Source: UBA3006 sp031401235 (GTDB taxonomy: Bacteria > Actinomycetota > Acidimicrobiia > Acidimicrobiales > Ilumatobacteraceae). Taken from it: a stretch of DNA of 63,794 nucleotides. The stretch lies in contig JANNRJ010000005.1 of assembly GCA_031401235.1 (NCBI GenBank), positions 1 to 63,794 on the forward strand, read 5' to 3'. A program made the position numbers and the translations under genes. The notes under the pieces were generated by a model that was not told the origin of the DNA, did not search any database, and saw nothing but the letters and a program-made list of their open reading frames with translations. Below are positions 51,276 to 60,570 of the stretch, piece by piece. Within the stretch, counting starts at the first letter, position 1. Each line of letters starts with the position of its first letter.

Positions 51276-54128
51276 GTGGCAGGCGGTGTGGGTCCTCATT
51301 TGTCGACCCATCGCCTTACCATCACACAAAAAGGGCACGATCCACGGGTCAATAATGTCTTGCGCAATGCCCGCGATCTCGGACTAGATGGCCTGCAGGG
51401 CGTTGAAATTGCCGATATCTATTTCCTCGCTGGGACTATGGATCAAGCCGACCGCGATGAGATCCATCGAATTCTTGTCGATCCATTGCTTCAAACCGGT
51501 TCGTGGGACCAGTGCAACAACTCGAGTGGTAAGCACGTCGTTGAATCATTGTTTCATCCCGGGGTTACAGATTCTGTTGCCGCCGAATTGAAACGTCTCG
51601 CCAGCACCGTTGGCATCGATGTCGCTACGGCGACCGGCAAACACTTTGAACTGAGCGGTGAATTTGAACGCGGCGACATTGATCGTTTAGCAAGTTGTGT
51701 TCTTGCCAATCCAATAATCGAACAATGGTCAATTGATTCACTCGCAGAGCCGGCACTCACAACTCGTTCCAAAGCACCTCGTCCCCCGGCCTACAACATT
51801 GATTTGTCATTGGCATCAACCGATTTCGCGCTCCATGCAATGAATGTTGAGCGCTCATTAGCCCTCGATATCGAGGAGATGCGAGCCATCCGTAACTACT
51901 TTGAAAAAAATGCGCGCTCCCCGACTGATGTTGAGTTGGAAACTCTCGCCCAGACTTGGAGCGAGCACTGCGCCCACAAAACATTTCGCGCCGCGATTTC
52001 GGCAGATGACGGTTGCATCCGCGACTCGCTGATCAACACACTTCGCCAATCAACTGATGACATCGCTGCTCCATTTGTGGTCAGCGCCTTTGTCGGAAAT
52101 GCGGGAGTCATTTCCTTTACCCCAGGTCGAACGTTGGCGGTGAAATGCGAAACCCATAACCACCCCAGCGCAATCGAACCATTTGGTGGCGCAAACACCG
52201 GTATCGGCGGTGTGATTCGCGATATTTTGGGTGCTGCACATTCGCCAATTGCGTGTACGAATATTTTATGCTTTGGTCCACCGTCACTCTCGGCCGCTGA
52301 AGTTCCAACGGGAGTATTTCATCCGCGCAAAGTGCAAGCGGGAGTAGTTGACGGCATCGCCGATTACGGAAACAAAATCGGTTTGCCAACGGTTGCCGGC
52401 GCAGTTTTGTTTGACGATGGCTATACGGCCAATCCGCTAGTGTACGCAGGCTGCATTGGCTCTGCATCACACACCGAGGGCACAACATATGTCGAATCCA
52501 AACCACGTGTTGGTGACCGGATCATTGTTCTTGGAGGTAAGACCGGTCGAGACGGACTTCGCGGCGCAACATTTTCATCCATGACGATGGACGCCACGAC
52601 GGGCGATGTGGCGGGGGCAAGTGTCCAAATTGGCGACCCAATCACAGAAAAATTGTTATGTGACGTGTTGCGCCACGGTCGATCCGCATACTCCGCGATC
52701 ACCGATTGTGGAGCCGGCGGACTTTCCTCGGCGATTGGGGAAATGGCCGAAGAACTTGGTGCAGATGTCGACTTGACGCATCTGCCAATGAAGTATCCGG
52801 GTCTTGCACCGTGGGAGATCTGGCTTTCCGAAGCACAAGAGCGGATGGTCGTTGCCGTCGGCGATGTACATGCACTTGCGGCATTGTGTGACGATCACGA
52901 AGTTTCCTACACCGATGTAGGGGTCTTCACCGGCGATCGACGCCTCGTGGTGCGCTGTGATGATCAGGTCGTGCTGAATCTTGATGTTGATTTCCTTCAT
53001 CACGGTCGTCCCCAGCGGCAGATGAATGCCGTTATGCCGGTGCCGCTTCGAATTGCCTCGCCGACAATTCCTGAATGGCTCACCGATATTTCGCCGATTG
53101 AACATTTGCGACACTTGCTCGCGCATCCAAATATCGCATCCAAAGAGTCGATCATCCATCGCTACGACCATGAAATACGAGGCGCAAGTGTCGTTCGCTC
53201 TCTCGTTGGCGCAGAAAATGATGGGCATGGTGATGGCGTGGTACTCGCCGAACCAACCGATCAACACGGCATCGCCATTGGTATCGGAGTGAACCCTTGG
53301 TTCGGACTCATCGACCCACGGCGGATGGCCGAAGCCGTTGTCGATGAAGCCATTCGTAATGTCGTGGCAGTTGGCGCCGACCCCACACAAGTGGCGCTAC
53401 TTGATAATTTTTCCTGGGGTGATCCCACTCGCCCATCTACTCTCGGTGAACTTGTAGCCGCAGTGGATGGATGTGCACAAGCTGCGCGAATATTTGGCGC
53501 CCCATTCGTATCCGGGAAGGATTCTTTGAATAACGAGTTTCATCGATCAGACGGTGAACGGCACTCGGTACCTCCAACGCTTGTGATCACAGCCATAGCC
53601 CAAGTCCCCGATGTCGCCTACACCGTGACATCCGATCTCAAATCGGCCGACAACGTGTTGATGATCATCGGCACAACAAAAAATGAACTCGGCGGAAGCC
53701 ATATTTCAATGATCCGCAATGCGCTTGGAACGGGAGTAGTGCCCGCGATCAATCCCGAGTCACCGGCACAGTATCGAGCTTTGCATTCAGCGATAAAACA
53801 AGGATTGATTATTTCATGCCACGACTGCAGTGAAGGCGGTCTCGCCGTCACGCTTGCCGAAATGGCAATTGGCGGAAGACTCGGGGTGAAATGCGTTCCT
53901 GCCGACGTTTTCGGCGACAACGACTTAAATGTCGACTTATTTAGTGAATCACTAGGCCGATTCGTCATTGAAGTGGCGCCTTGGCAGACGAGCGCAATCA
54001 CTCAGTTGTTTCCAAATGCAACTCGAGTCATTGGTCACGTCACAAGCGATCCAGTATTCACCCTGCCAGATGGATCGCAGGAGTCAGTTGCCAAACTGCG
54101 GGCAAATTGGCAAGGCATGCCAAAATGA
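51276..54128 (+). CDS. purSL: FGAM synthase, fused PurS-PurL
   Basis: Formylglycinamide ribonucleotide amidotransferase synthetase subunit, 950 residues. Stand-alone PurL is about 740 residues and E. coli PurL, which also contains the glutaminase, about 1295. The extra N-terminal ~190 residues have PurS-like sequence (HDPRVNNVLRNARDLGLDGL, then QGVEIADIYFLAG). The catalytic part starts with ETLAQTWSEHCAHKTF and has VKCETHNHPSAIEPFGGAN, typical of PurL. Glutaminase is the separate purQ, whose ATG overlaps the stop. GTG start without a clear ribosome site. Confidence 0.9.
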   Translation: MAGGVGPHLSTHRLTITQKGHDPRVNNVLRNARDLGLDGLQGVEIADIYFLAGTMDQADRDEIHRILVDPLLQTGSWDQCNNSSGKHVVESLFHPGVTDSVAAELKRLASTVGIDVATATGKHFELSGEFERGDIDRLASCVLANPIIEQWSIDSLAEPALTTRSKAPRPPAYNIDLSLASTDFALHAMNVERSLALDIEEMRAIRNYFEKNARSPTDVELETLAQTWSEHCAHKTFRAAISADDGCIRDSLINTLRQSTDDIAAPFVVSAFVGNAGVISFTPGRTLAVKCETHNHPSAIEPFGGANTGIGGVIRDILGAAHSPIACTNILCFGPPSLSAAEVPTGVFHPRKVQAGVVDGIADYGNKIGLPTVAGAVLFDDGYTANPLVYAGCIGSASHTEGTTYVESKPRVGDRIIVLGGKTGRDGLRGATFSSMTMDATTGDVAGASVQIGDPITEKLLCDVLRHGRSAYSAITDCGAGGLSSAIGEMAEELGADVDLTHLPMKYPGLAPWEIWLSEAQERMVVAVGDVHALAALCDDHEVSYTDVGVFTGDRRLVVRCDDQVVLNLDVDFLHHGRPQRQMNAVMPVPLRIASPTIPEWLTDISPIEHLRHLLAHPNIASKESIIHRYDHEIRGASVVRSLVGAENDGHGDGVVLAEPTDQHGIAIGIGVNPWFGLIDPRRMAEAVVDEAIRNVVAVGADPTQVALLDNFSWGDPTRPSTLGELVAAVDGCAQAARIFGAPFVSGKDSLNNEFHRSDGERHSVPPTLVITAIAQVPDVAYTVTSDLKSADNVLMIIGTTKNELGGSHISMIRNALGTGVVPAINPESPAQYRALHSAIKQGLIISCHDCSEGGLAVTLAEMAIGGRLGVKCVPADVFGDNDLNVDLFSESLGRFVIEVAPWQTSAITQLFPNATRVIGHVTSDPVFTLPDGSQESVAKLRANWQGMPK

Positions 54129-54853
54129 AACCTCGTGCGCTCGTCATCTCAGCTCCTGGTACCAATCGAGATGAAGATGCAAAGTTTGCCCTTCAATTGG
54201 CTGGGGCAACTGCAACTGCAATGAGCATCAAACAACTCATCGCCTCGCCGCACCACATTGACAACTCGCAAATCATTGTCATTCCGGGAGGATTCTCCTA
54301 TGCCGATGCCCTAGGGGCCGGTCGTCTGTTTGCCCACGACATGATCGGTGCAATTAGTGATGCTCTCCATCGAGCGATCGAACAACGTCGTCCAATAATC
54401 GGAATCTGTAACGGATTCCAGACTCTCGTTCGAGCTGGAATCCTGCCGGGCGGTTCCAGCCGAGTGGCCCTCGGACACAACGAGAGTGGCACGTTTGATT
54501 GTCGCTGGGTTCGCATCGAACCCGTGTCTCAACGCTGCATTTGGACTCAATCGCTTAGCGAAGAGATTGAATGCCCGATTGCTCACGGCGAAGGACGGTT
54601 CATCTGTTCGCCGCACGTATATAAGGAACTGAATGACAATGACCAGATCGCATTGCGATACACGTCACCAAATCCGAATGGATCGATTGGGGCTATTGCT
54701 GGAATCTGTGACGACACGGGAGTCGTACTCGGACTTATGCCGCATCCCGAAAACCATGTACTGCCACGCCAACATCCACAATTTCATCGTGGTATCAGTA
54801 GAAATCTCGGCTTGAATCTCTTCAAACAAGGAGTTAGTTATGTCAACAATTGA
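54125..54853 (+). CDS. purQ: FGAM synthase glutaminase subunit
   Basis: Class I glutamine amidotransferase supplying ammonia to PurSL, 242 residues. The nucleophile Cys is in GICNGFQTLV and the His-x-Glu pair in LMPHPENH; IVIPGGFSYADALGAGR is also characteristic. ATG at 54125 overlaps the purSL stop (ATGA). The frame is open upstream to 53981, but that part lies within purSL. It overlaps purC by 14 bp, with AAGGAG for purC inside its end. Confidence 0.92.
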   Translation: MKPRALVISAPGTNRDEDAKFALQLAGATATAMSIKQLIASPHHIDNSQIIVIPGGFSYADALGAGRLFAHDMIGAISDALHRAIEQRRPIIGICNGFQTLVRAGILPGGSSRVALGHNESGTFDCRWVRIEPVSQRCIWTQSLSEEIECPIAHGEGRFICSPHVYKELNDNDQIALRYTSPNPNGSIGAIAGICDDTGVVLGLMPHPENHVLPRQHPQFHRGISRNLGLNLFKQGVSYVNN

Positions 54854-55787
54854 AGCATGCCAAGACATTCATCTGAATCTTGCTGGTCGACGTACCGGCA
54901 AGGTGAGGGTCTCCTACGATCTTGACGATCATCGGCGACTCTTTGTCACCACCGACCGCCTGTCAGCATTCGACAACATTGTTGCCGCCGTGCCATTCAA
55001 AGGGCAAGTGCTGAACGAACTTGCGGCGTGGTGGTTTCGCTCCACTGCCGACATCGTCGACAATCATGTCATCGAGGTCCCCGATCCGAATGTGCTTATC
55101 GCCCATGCGGCAGTTCCATTGCCAGTTGAAGTCGTTGTCCGCGGTGTCATGACCGGATCAACATCAACATCGCTGTGGTATCAATACTCGCAAGGCATGA
55201 GGTCAATGTATGGGTATTCATTCGCAGACGGCATCACCAAAAATTCACCGCTACCACACGCAATTATCACGCCAACCACTAAGGGTGAAGCCGGGAAGCA
55301 CGATGAACCATTGTCGTGTGCCGAAGTTGTTGAACGTGGACTTGTGGAAGAGAACCTGTGGAACCGTATCCAAGAAATTGCATTGGCTCTCTTTGCTCGC
55401 GGTCAATCCACGGCTCGAAAAGCGGGATTATTGCTTGCCGATACGAAATATGAATTCGGTCTGCATCATGATGGTCACCTGATGATCATCGACGAGATGC
55501 ACACTCCGGATTCTTCCCGCTTCTGGGAGCTCGATACATACGACGACCGCATCGTCCGCAACGCGGAACCCGAAAGCCTGGACAAGGAACCCATTCGCCT
55601 CGCCCTAGATGCGCTTGGATACCGTGGTGACGGCCCGCCGCCACAGTTAGATATTCAGGTCATCACTGAAACCACTACTCGATATATCTCGGCATTTGAG
55701 CGACTGACAGGCGAACCGTTTCGTCACGGCAGTTACCCCATTCAAGAACGAATCGAAACCGCGCTACGGAAACGAGCCATATTATGA
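54840..55787 (+). CDS. purC: SAICAR synthase
   Basis: ATP-dependent ligation of aspartate to CAIR, 315 residues. Blocks are GKVRVSYDLDDHRRLFVTTD, RLSAFDNIVAAVPFKGQVLN, VVVRGVMTGSTSTSLWYQY, TPTTKGEAGKHDEPLS and LLLADTKYEFGLHHDG. At about 300 residues it is of the longer (yeast Ade1-like) type rather than the 240-residue E. coli type. It immediately precedes purE, the same order as in animal PAICS. Confidence 0.92.
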   Translation: MSTIEACQDIHLNLAGRRTGKVRVSYDLDDHRRLFVTTDRLSAFDNIVAAVPFKGQVLNELAAWWFRSTADIVDNHVIEVPDPNVLIAHAAVPLPVEVVVRGVMTGSTSTSLWYQYSQGMRSMYGYSFADGITKNSPLPHAIITPTTKGEAGKHDEPLSCAEVVERGLVEENLWNRIQEIALALFARGQSTARKAGLLLADTKYEFGLHHDGHLMIIDEMHTPDSSRFWELDTYDDRIVRNAEPESLDKEPIRLALDALGYRGDGPPPQLDIQVITETTTRYISAFERLTGEPFRHGSYPIQERIETALRKRAIL

Positions 55788-56257
55788 AACCATTAGTTGT
55801 CGTTTTGATGGGGTCGCCAGCCGATCTGGATCATTCCACCGCGATTAAGAAGGCAGCTGAGAACCTTGGACTAGACGTCGAGATGCGCACGGGGTCTGCA
55901 CACCGCACTCCCGAACATGTGCTGCAGTTACTTCAGAATTACGAAGCCAATCCCCGACCCAAGGTGTACATCACCGTTGCCGGTAGATCGAATGCACTTT
56001 CTGGCTTTACCGATCCTCAAGTGACTGCACCAGTGATTGCCTGTCCACCACCCGGTCCAGAATGCGATGTATGGAGCAGTGTGCGGATGCCTCCTGGAGT
56101 GGCATGTGCTTACATTGCCGAACCGTCGAATGCCGCAATGTTCGCCGCCAAGATTCTCGCCCATCACGATCAAGAAGTTGCGGCCCACATTGCTCAGGCT
56201 CGAGCAAGTCATCGTGAGCGGGTTATTGCCGCCGATAACGAGTCACGCAATGTTTGA
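55784..56257 (+). CDS. purE: AIR carboxylase, class II PurE
   Basis: Converts AIR to CAIR, 157 residues. The N-terminal half has VVVLMGSPADLDH and RTGSAHRTPEH. The second half, VYITVAGRSNALSG, APVIACPPP and CDVWSSVRMPPGV, matches class II PurE (animal PAICS, some spirochaetes), which uses CO2 directly, and not class I, which has GAAHLPGM and needs PurK. No purK lies in the window. SAHRTPE is class I-like, so the protein looks intermediate. ATGA overlap with purC. Confidence 0.88.
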   Translation: MKPLVVVLMGSPADLDHSTAIKKAAENLGLDVEMRTGSAHRTPEHVLQLLQNYEANPRPKVYITVAGRSNALSGFTDPQVTAPVIACPPPGPECDVWSSVRMPPGVACAYIAEPSNAAMFAAKILAHHDQEVAAHIAQARASHRERVIAADNESRNV

Positions 56258-57659
56258 CGACTCGCCACACGAAGAGTGCGGCGTCATTGCCGTATCTTCG
56301 ACCACCGGCGATGTCGCCCAACTCACCTTTTTCGGACTTTTTGCCCTACAGCATCGCGGACAAGAAGCCGCCGGCATCGCCGTATCCGACGGACGACAAG
56401 CCAGACTGCACAAAGACGTCGGACTGGTTGGACACGTGTTCACTCAGGACACACTCGCGCCACTTGTCGGCAACCATTCAATTGGGCACACGCGATATTC
56501 GACTACCGGGGTTTCCGGTGCCCGAAACGCCCAACCATTTCTTGTTGAAACAATGAATGGACCACTCGCCGTTGCCCACAATGGAAATCTTGTTAACGCT
56601 GCCGAACTTCGCGACGAACTACTTGCCAGGGGCTTCGGATTGACCGCCAGTTCCGACTCTGAAGTTATGACACTGATGCTGGCCTCGGCCGGCGGAACTA
56701 CATGGGAGGACCGGCTCGAACGAACGCTTTCGTCGTGGCGTGGGGCATATTCGCTCGTCATACTCGTAGCCGATCGAGTCATTGCGGTACGCGATCCATG
56801 GGGATTTCGCCCCCTGTCCGTAGGTCGACTTCCACAAGGTGGATATGCGATTGCATCTGAAACTTGTGCTCTACGCACCCTTGACTGCACTGAAATCAGC
56901 GAAATTGAACCCGGCGAAATCGTCACCGCCCAGGGCACCACATTGACTCGGCGTCAAGCAATCACTCCAGCGGTCAAACAGGCACGTTGCACCTTCGAAT
57001 TTGTGTATTTCTCACGACCTGATTCGAAGTGGGATGATCGAAGTGTTCACGTGGTGCGACAACACCTCGGCGAGGAACTCGCCCGAGAGAGTCCAGTTGA
57101 TGCTGACGTTGTGGTGCCGGTACCGGATTCATCGATTCCCGCCGCAGTCGGATATTCCCGCGTGAGTGGTATCGAATACAACGACGGATTTATCAAGAAC
57201 CGATACATCGGTCGAACATTTATTGAGCCCACCCAGTCGATGCGCCAACGCGGCGTGGCGATGAAATTCAATGCCTTGTCTGAAAATCTCGACGGCAAAA
57301 GAGTGGTGTTGATTGACGATTCGATTGTGCGTGGAACCACAGCTGGACCGCTAGTAAAGCTACTGCGTCTAGCTGGAGCCATTGAAGTGCACATGCGGAT
57401 CACCTGTCCTCCAATTATGCACCCATGTCACTTTGGAGTCGACATGGGTCACGACAATGACCTCATCGCCGCACGAATGTCGCCCGAGGAACTTCAAGAA
57501 TTCATCGGCTGCGACTCTCTGGCGTTCCTTTCTCTTGACGCAATGATGCGTGCGGTCGGTCGCACTGAGGGCTACTGCAATTCGTGTTTCACTGGTGCCT
57601 ACCCGATCGAAATCACAAAGCGACACTCAAAATATCTCTTCGATCAGGTTCTTGCGTGA
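56250..57659 (+). CDS. purF: Amidophosphoribosyltransferase
   Basis: First committed step, PRPP plus glutamine to phosphoribosylamine, 469 residues. Start at the ATG 56250, overlapping purE by 8 bp, gives a short leader MFDDSPHEE before the catalytic Cys10, so a propeptide would have to be removed, as in Bacillus PurF. Glutaminase domain: FFGLFALQHRGQEAAGIAV and GHTRYSTTG; PRPP-binding motif VVLIDDSIVRGTT. The frame is open upstream to 56037, within purE. Confidence 0.93.
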   Translation: MFDDSPHEECGVIAVSSTTGDVAQLTFFGLFALQHRGQEAAGIAVSDGRQARLHKDVGLVGHVFTQDTLAPLVGNHSIGHTRYSTTGVSGARNAQPFLVETMNGPLAVAHNGNLVNAAELRDELLARGFGLTASSDSEVMTLMLASAGGTTWEDRLERTLSSWRGAYSLVILVADRVIAVRDPWGFRPLSVGRLPQGGYAIASETCALRTLDCTEISEIEPGEIVTAQGTTLTRRQAITPAVKQARCTFEFVYFSRPDSKWDDRSVHVVRQHLGEELARESPVDADVVVPVPDSSIPAAVGYSRVSGIEYNDGFIKNRYIGRTFIEPTQSMRQRGVAMKFNALSENLDGKRVVLIDDSIVRGTTAGPLVKLLRLAGAIEVHMRITCPPIMHPCHFGVDMGHDNDLIAARMSPEELQEFIGCDSLAFLSLDAMMRAVGRTEGYCNSCFTGAYPIEITKRHSKYLFDQVLA

Positions 57660-59923
57660 CCGCTGGCGAGTCGCTCACGGTTCTCATCATTGGTAGCGGT
57701 GCTCGCGAACACGCCTTAGCGCACAGCATCCAGCAATCTCCACGTTGTAAACGATTGCTTGTGACACCAGGTAACGGAGGGACACCTGGCGAACGATTCA
57801 ACATCGCCGTCGATGATGTGACCGAACTCGTTGCACTGTGCGCTCGCGAACAAGTGAATTTAGTTGTGGTCGGCCCAGAGATCGCCCTTGCCGCCGGCAT
57901 CGCCGACGCCTTGGCCACTGCCGGTGTGCCGTGCTTTGGTCCGAACCTCAATGTTGCCCAATTGGAGTTGTCCAAGTCCTTCGCTCGCCAAGTTGCTACG
58001 CACCTAAATATTCCCGGTCCACGGTTTGCCACCTTCAGTCCAGGCGAAACTGACAGCGCCCTTGCTTGGTGGCGAAATCTTGGCTGCGATGTAGTGGTCA
58101 AACAATCGGGACTTGCTGGGGGCAAAGGAGTGGTGGTTCCCGAGACACCCGATGAAACTGCCTTAGCGATTGCCGAGTCGCTCTCACTTGGTGACACCGT
58201 CATTGAAGAACGGTTGCTTGGTGTTGAATGTTCCCTTATTGCGTTTTGTGATGGACGAACTTCGGTGTCGCTTCCATTGGCTCAAGATCACAAGAGAATC
58301 GGCGAGGGCGATACCGGTCCAAATACTGGAGGAATGGGTGCATATGCGCCTGCTCTTGTTGGTTTTAGCGTCGAAAACCTCAATGCCCAGTTCATTCAAC
58401 CCGTGATCGCCCATTTCGCCTCGCTGGGAACTCCCTATGTCGGCATGTTGTATGCGGGACTGATGATTACAACAGAAGGTCCACGTTTGTTGGAATTCAA
58501 TTGCCGATTTGGCGACCCAGAAACACAAGTGCTCCTGCCATTGCTCGACTCGGACCTACTTGAAATCATGATTGCCTGCACCGAAGGCAAACTTCGCCCT
58601 GATCTGGTGAAGATTCGACCACTTCATGCACTTGGTGTCGTTATATCCAGCGCTGACTATCCAGGTGCCACCTCGCCCGGTGCACCAATTTTACATATTG
58701 GTGAATCGACGGAAGCAGCCCCGATATTTCATGGTGCAACTGAAATCACCGACAATCGCCTTGTCACCAATGGGGGCCGCATTGTCACCTGCGTTGGCGT
58801 TGGTGCAACTCTGGCCGAGGCGCGATCGCTTGCTTACCGAAGCGTCAACTCTGTCGGATTCAACGGTGCATATTTTCGTCGAGATATCGGATGGCGATCA
58901 ATAGGTGCATCACTCACTTCATATGCGGCAACAGGTGTCAACATTGACGAGGGTTCGCGTGCAGTGAGTTTGATGAAGGCAAGCATTGAGCAAACAGCTA
59001 ATTCACAAGTGTTGCGAGGCGTCGGGGCTTTCGGAGGCGCACTCGATGTGTCGTTCCTCAAAGAATTTGACGAACCCGTGCTTGTCGCATCGACCGATGG
59101 AGTAGGCACCAAAGTTGAATTGGCGGCGCGAACCGGACGGGTTCGCGGCACCGGTATCGATATTGTTCATCACTGCATCAACGACGTGCTTGTACAGCGG
59201 GCCACACCACTATTTTTTCTTGATTATTTGGCATCCTCGCACATCGATGCCGAGCGTGTGGCGGCGGTTGTCGATGGCATGTCATTTGCCTGTGCCGCGG
59301 CCGGGTGCGTGTTGCTCGGTGGTGAAACCGCAGAGATGCCAGGTGTCTATGTTGATGGTGCCTTCGACATTGCCGGCACACTTGTTGGAGTTGCCGAGCG
59401 GCGCAACCTGCTTCCGCGATCCGACATCGCCATCGGAGATGTGCTCATCGGCGTCGCCTCTAATGGACCACACACCAATGGATACTCATTACTGCGAAAG
59501 ATATTCGAATGGATTCCTCTGGATGCAACACCACATCCGCTCACCCGATGCCTTGCCGACACTTTGTTAGAGCCACACCGAAACTATTTGCCGGTGCTAT
59601 CCAAAGCACTCGACACCGAGTGCGTCAAGGCACTTGTGCATATCACCGGTGGCGGATTACCCGATAATTTACCCCGCGTTCTTCCCGAAGGGATTGGCGC
59701 CGAGGTGACACTTGGATCGTGGCCAATGCCCCCATTGTTCCAACTTGTGCGACAACTGACGACGATGGAAAACGTTGAGTTGTATCGAACATTGAATATG
59801 GGAATTGGGATGGTGATTATCACCCATCCAGATAATGCAGCCGAAGTTCGCAACTCCATTGATGAGCCAACGTGGATAATTGGTCGCCTCACGGCTGGCC
59901 CAAGTGCCGTGATCTTGCGATGA
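57656..59923 (+). CDS. purDM: Fused GAR synthetase-AIR synthetase (PurD-PurM)
   Basis: One open frame of 755 residues with no internal stop joins two enzymes. Residues 1-about 418 are PurD: VLIIGSGAREHALAHSI, ATP-grasp KQSGLAGGKGVVVP, GEGDTGPNTGGMGAYAP and EFNCRFGDPETQVLLPLL. From about 421 comes PurM: TSYAATGVNIDEGSRAV, VASTDGVGTKVELA, LGGETAEMPGVY and HITGGGLPDNLPRVLP. Almost no linker separates them. GTG at 57656 overlaps the purF stop (GTGA), and purN follows with ATGA. Domain order D-M-N is that of the eukaryotic GART protein. Confidence 0.92.
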   Translation: MTAGESLTVLIIGSGAREHALAHSIQQSPRCKRLLVTPGNGGTPGERFNIAVDDVTELVALCAREQVNLVVVGPEIALAAGIADALATAGVPCFGPNLNVAQLELSKSFARQVATHLNIPGPRFATFSPGETDSALAWWRNLGCDVVVKQSGLAGGKGVVVPETPDETALAIAESLSLGDTVIEERLLGVECSLIAFCDGRTSVSLPLAQDHKRIGEGDTGPNTGGMGAYAPALVGFSVENLNAQFIQPVIAHFASLGTPYVGMLYAGLMITTEGPRLLEFNCRFGDPETQVLLPLLDSDLLEIMIACTEGKLRPDLVKIRPLHALGVVISSADYPGATSPGAPILHIGESTEAAPIFHGATEITDNRLVTNGGRIVTCVGVGATLAEARSLAYRSVNSVGFNGAYFRRDIGWRSIGASLTSYAATGVNIDEGSRAVSLMKASIEQTANSQVLRGVGAFGGALDVSFLKEFDEPVLVASTDGVGTKVELAARTGRVRGTGIDIVHHCINDVLVQRATPLFFLDYLASSHIDAERVAAVVDGMSFACAAAGCVLLGGETAEMPGVYVDGAFDIAGTLVGVAERRNLLPRSDIAIGDVLIGVASNGPHTNGYSLLRKIFEWIPLDATPHPLTRCLADTLLEPHRNYLPVLSKALDTECVKALVHITGGGLPDNLPRVLPEGIGAEVTLGSWPMPPLFQLVRQLTTMENVELYRTLNMGIGMVIITHPDNAAEVRNSIDEPTWIIGRLTAGPSAVILR

Positions 59924-60570
59924 AACAGCGGATCGTCGTTCTAGCCTCCGGTGAAGGCACCAACCTGCAGGCAATCATCGACTCATGCCAAACTGGCGCG
60001 ATCAATGGCAATGTTGTTGCGGTAATCACAAATAACCCGTCGATCGGCGCCCTTCGCCGCGCCGAAAACCACGGCATTGCCACTCGTGTCGTAACTAAAT
60101 TGCCAGGCGAAAGCCGCCAATCGTTTGATGCCAGGCTCGCCGATTCAGCTTCATCTTTTGAACCCAATTGGGTCGTCTTGGCGGGCTTTATGCGCATTCT
60201 TTCTGACACTTTCATTTCCCGATTTGTGGGTCCACGCAACAATGTCCCCAGTCAAATCATTAATTTGCATCCAGCCGCACCTGGCGAATTACCAGGGGTG
60301 AATGCCATTGAGCGAGCATTCTCCGAGGCTCAAGCGGGATCGCGAGTACGCTCGGGGGCAATGGTCCACTATGTCGACTCTGAGAGCGTCGATTGCGGGC
60401 CGGTCATCGTAAGTGTAGAAGTGCCAATATTGGCTACCGACACAATCGATGATTTTGCCACCCGCATGCATCGCCACGAACACGCTTTGCTGGTGCTTGC
60501 GCTGCAACAAATTTGTGCTCAGCCACATCAGCGTGAAGTGTCAGCAACAGGCAAGGAGTCAATGTCGTGA
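59920..60570 (+). CDS. purN: GAR transformylase (PurN), Ade8-like
   Basis: 10-formyl-THF-dependent formylation of GAR, 216 residues. Begins RIVVLASGEGTNLQAIID; the active-site Asn-x-His is in IINLHPAAPGELPG and the catalytic Asp region in AMVHYVDSESVDCGPV. The Asn-His segment and the following NAIERAF are closer to yeast Ade8 (NLHPALPG, HAIEMAW) than to the E. coli form (NIHPSLLPKYPG). ATG overlaps the purDM stop. Completes the de novo set here except purB, purA and guaA. Confidence 0.9.
   Translation: MKQRIVVLASGEGTNLQAIIDSCQTGAINGNVVAVITNNPSIGALRRAENHGIATRVVTKLPGESRQSFDARLADSASSFEPNWVVLAGFMRILSDTFISRFVGPRNNVPSQIINLHPAAPGELPGVNAIERAFSEAQAGSRVRSGAMVHYVDSESVDCGPVIVSVEVPILATDTIDDFATRMHRHEHALLVLALQQICAQPHQREVSATGKESMS

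Noticed and set aside
52656..53390. 244-codon minus-strand frame inside purSL
   Set aside because: It lies entirely antisense to a well-supported PurL domain and shows no family motif.
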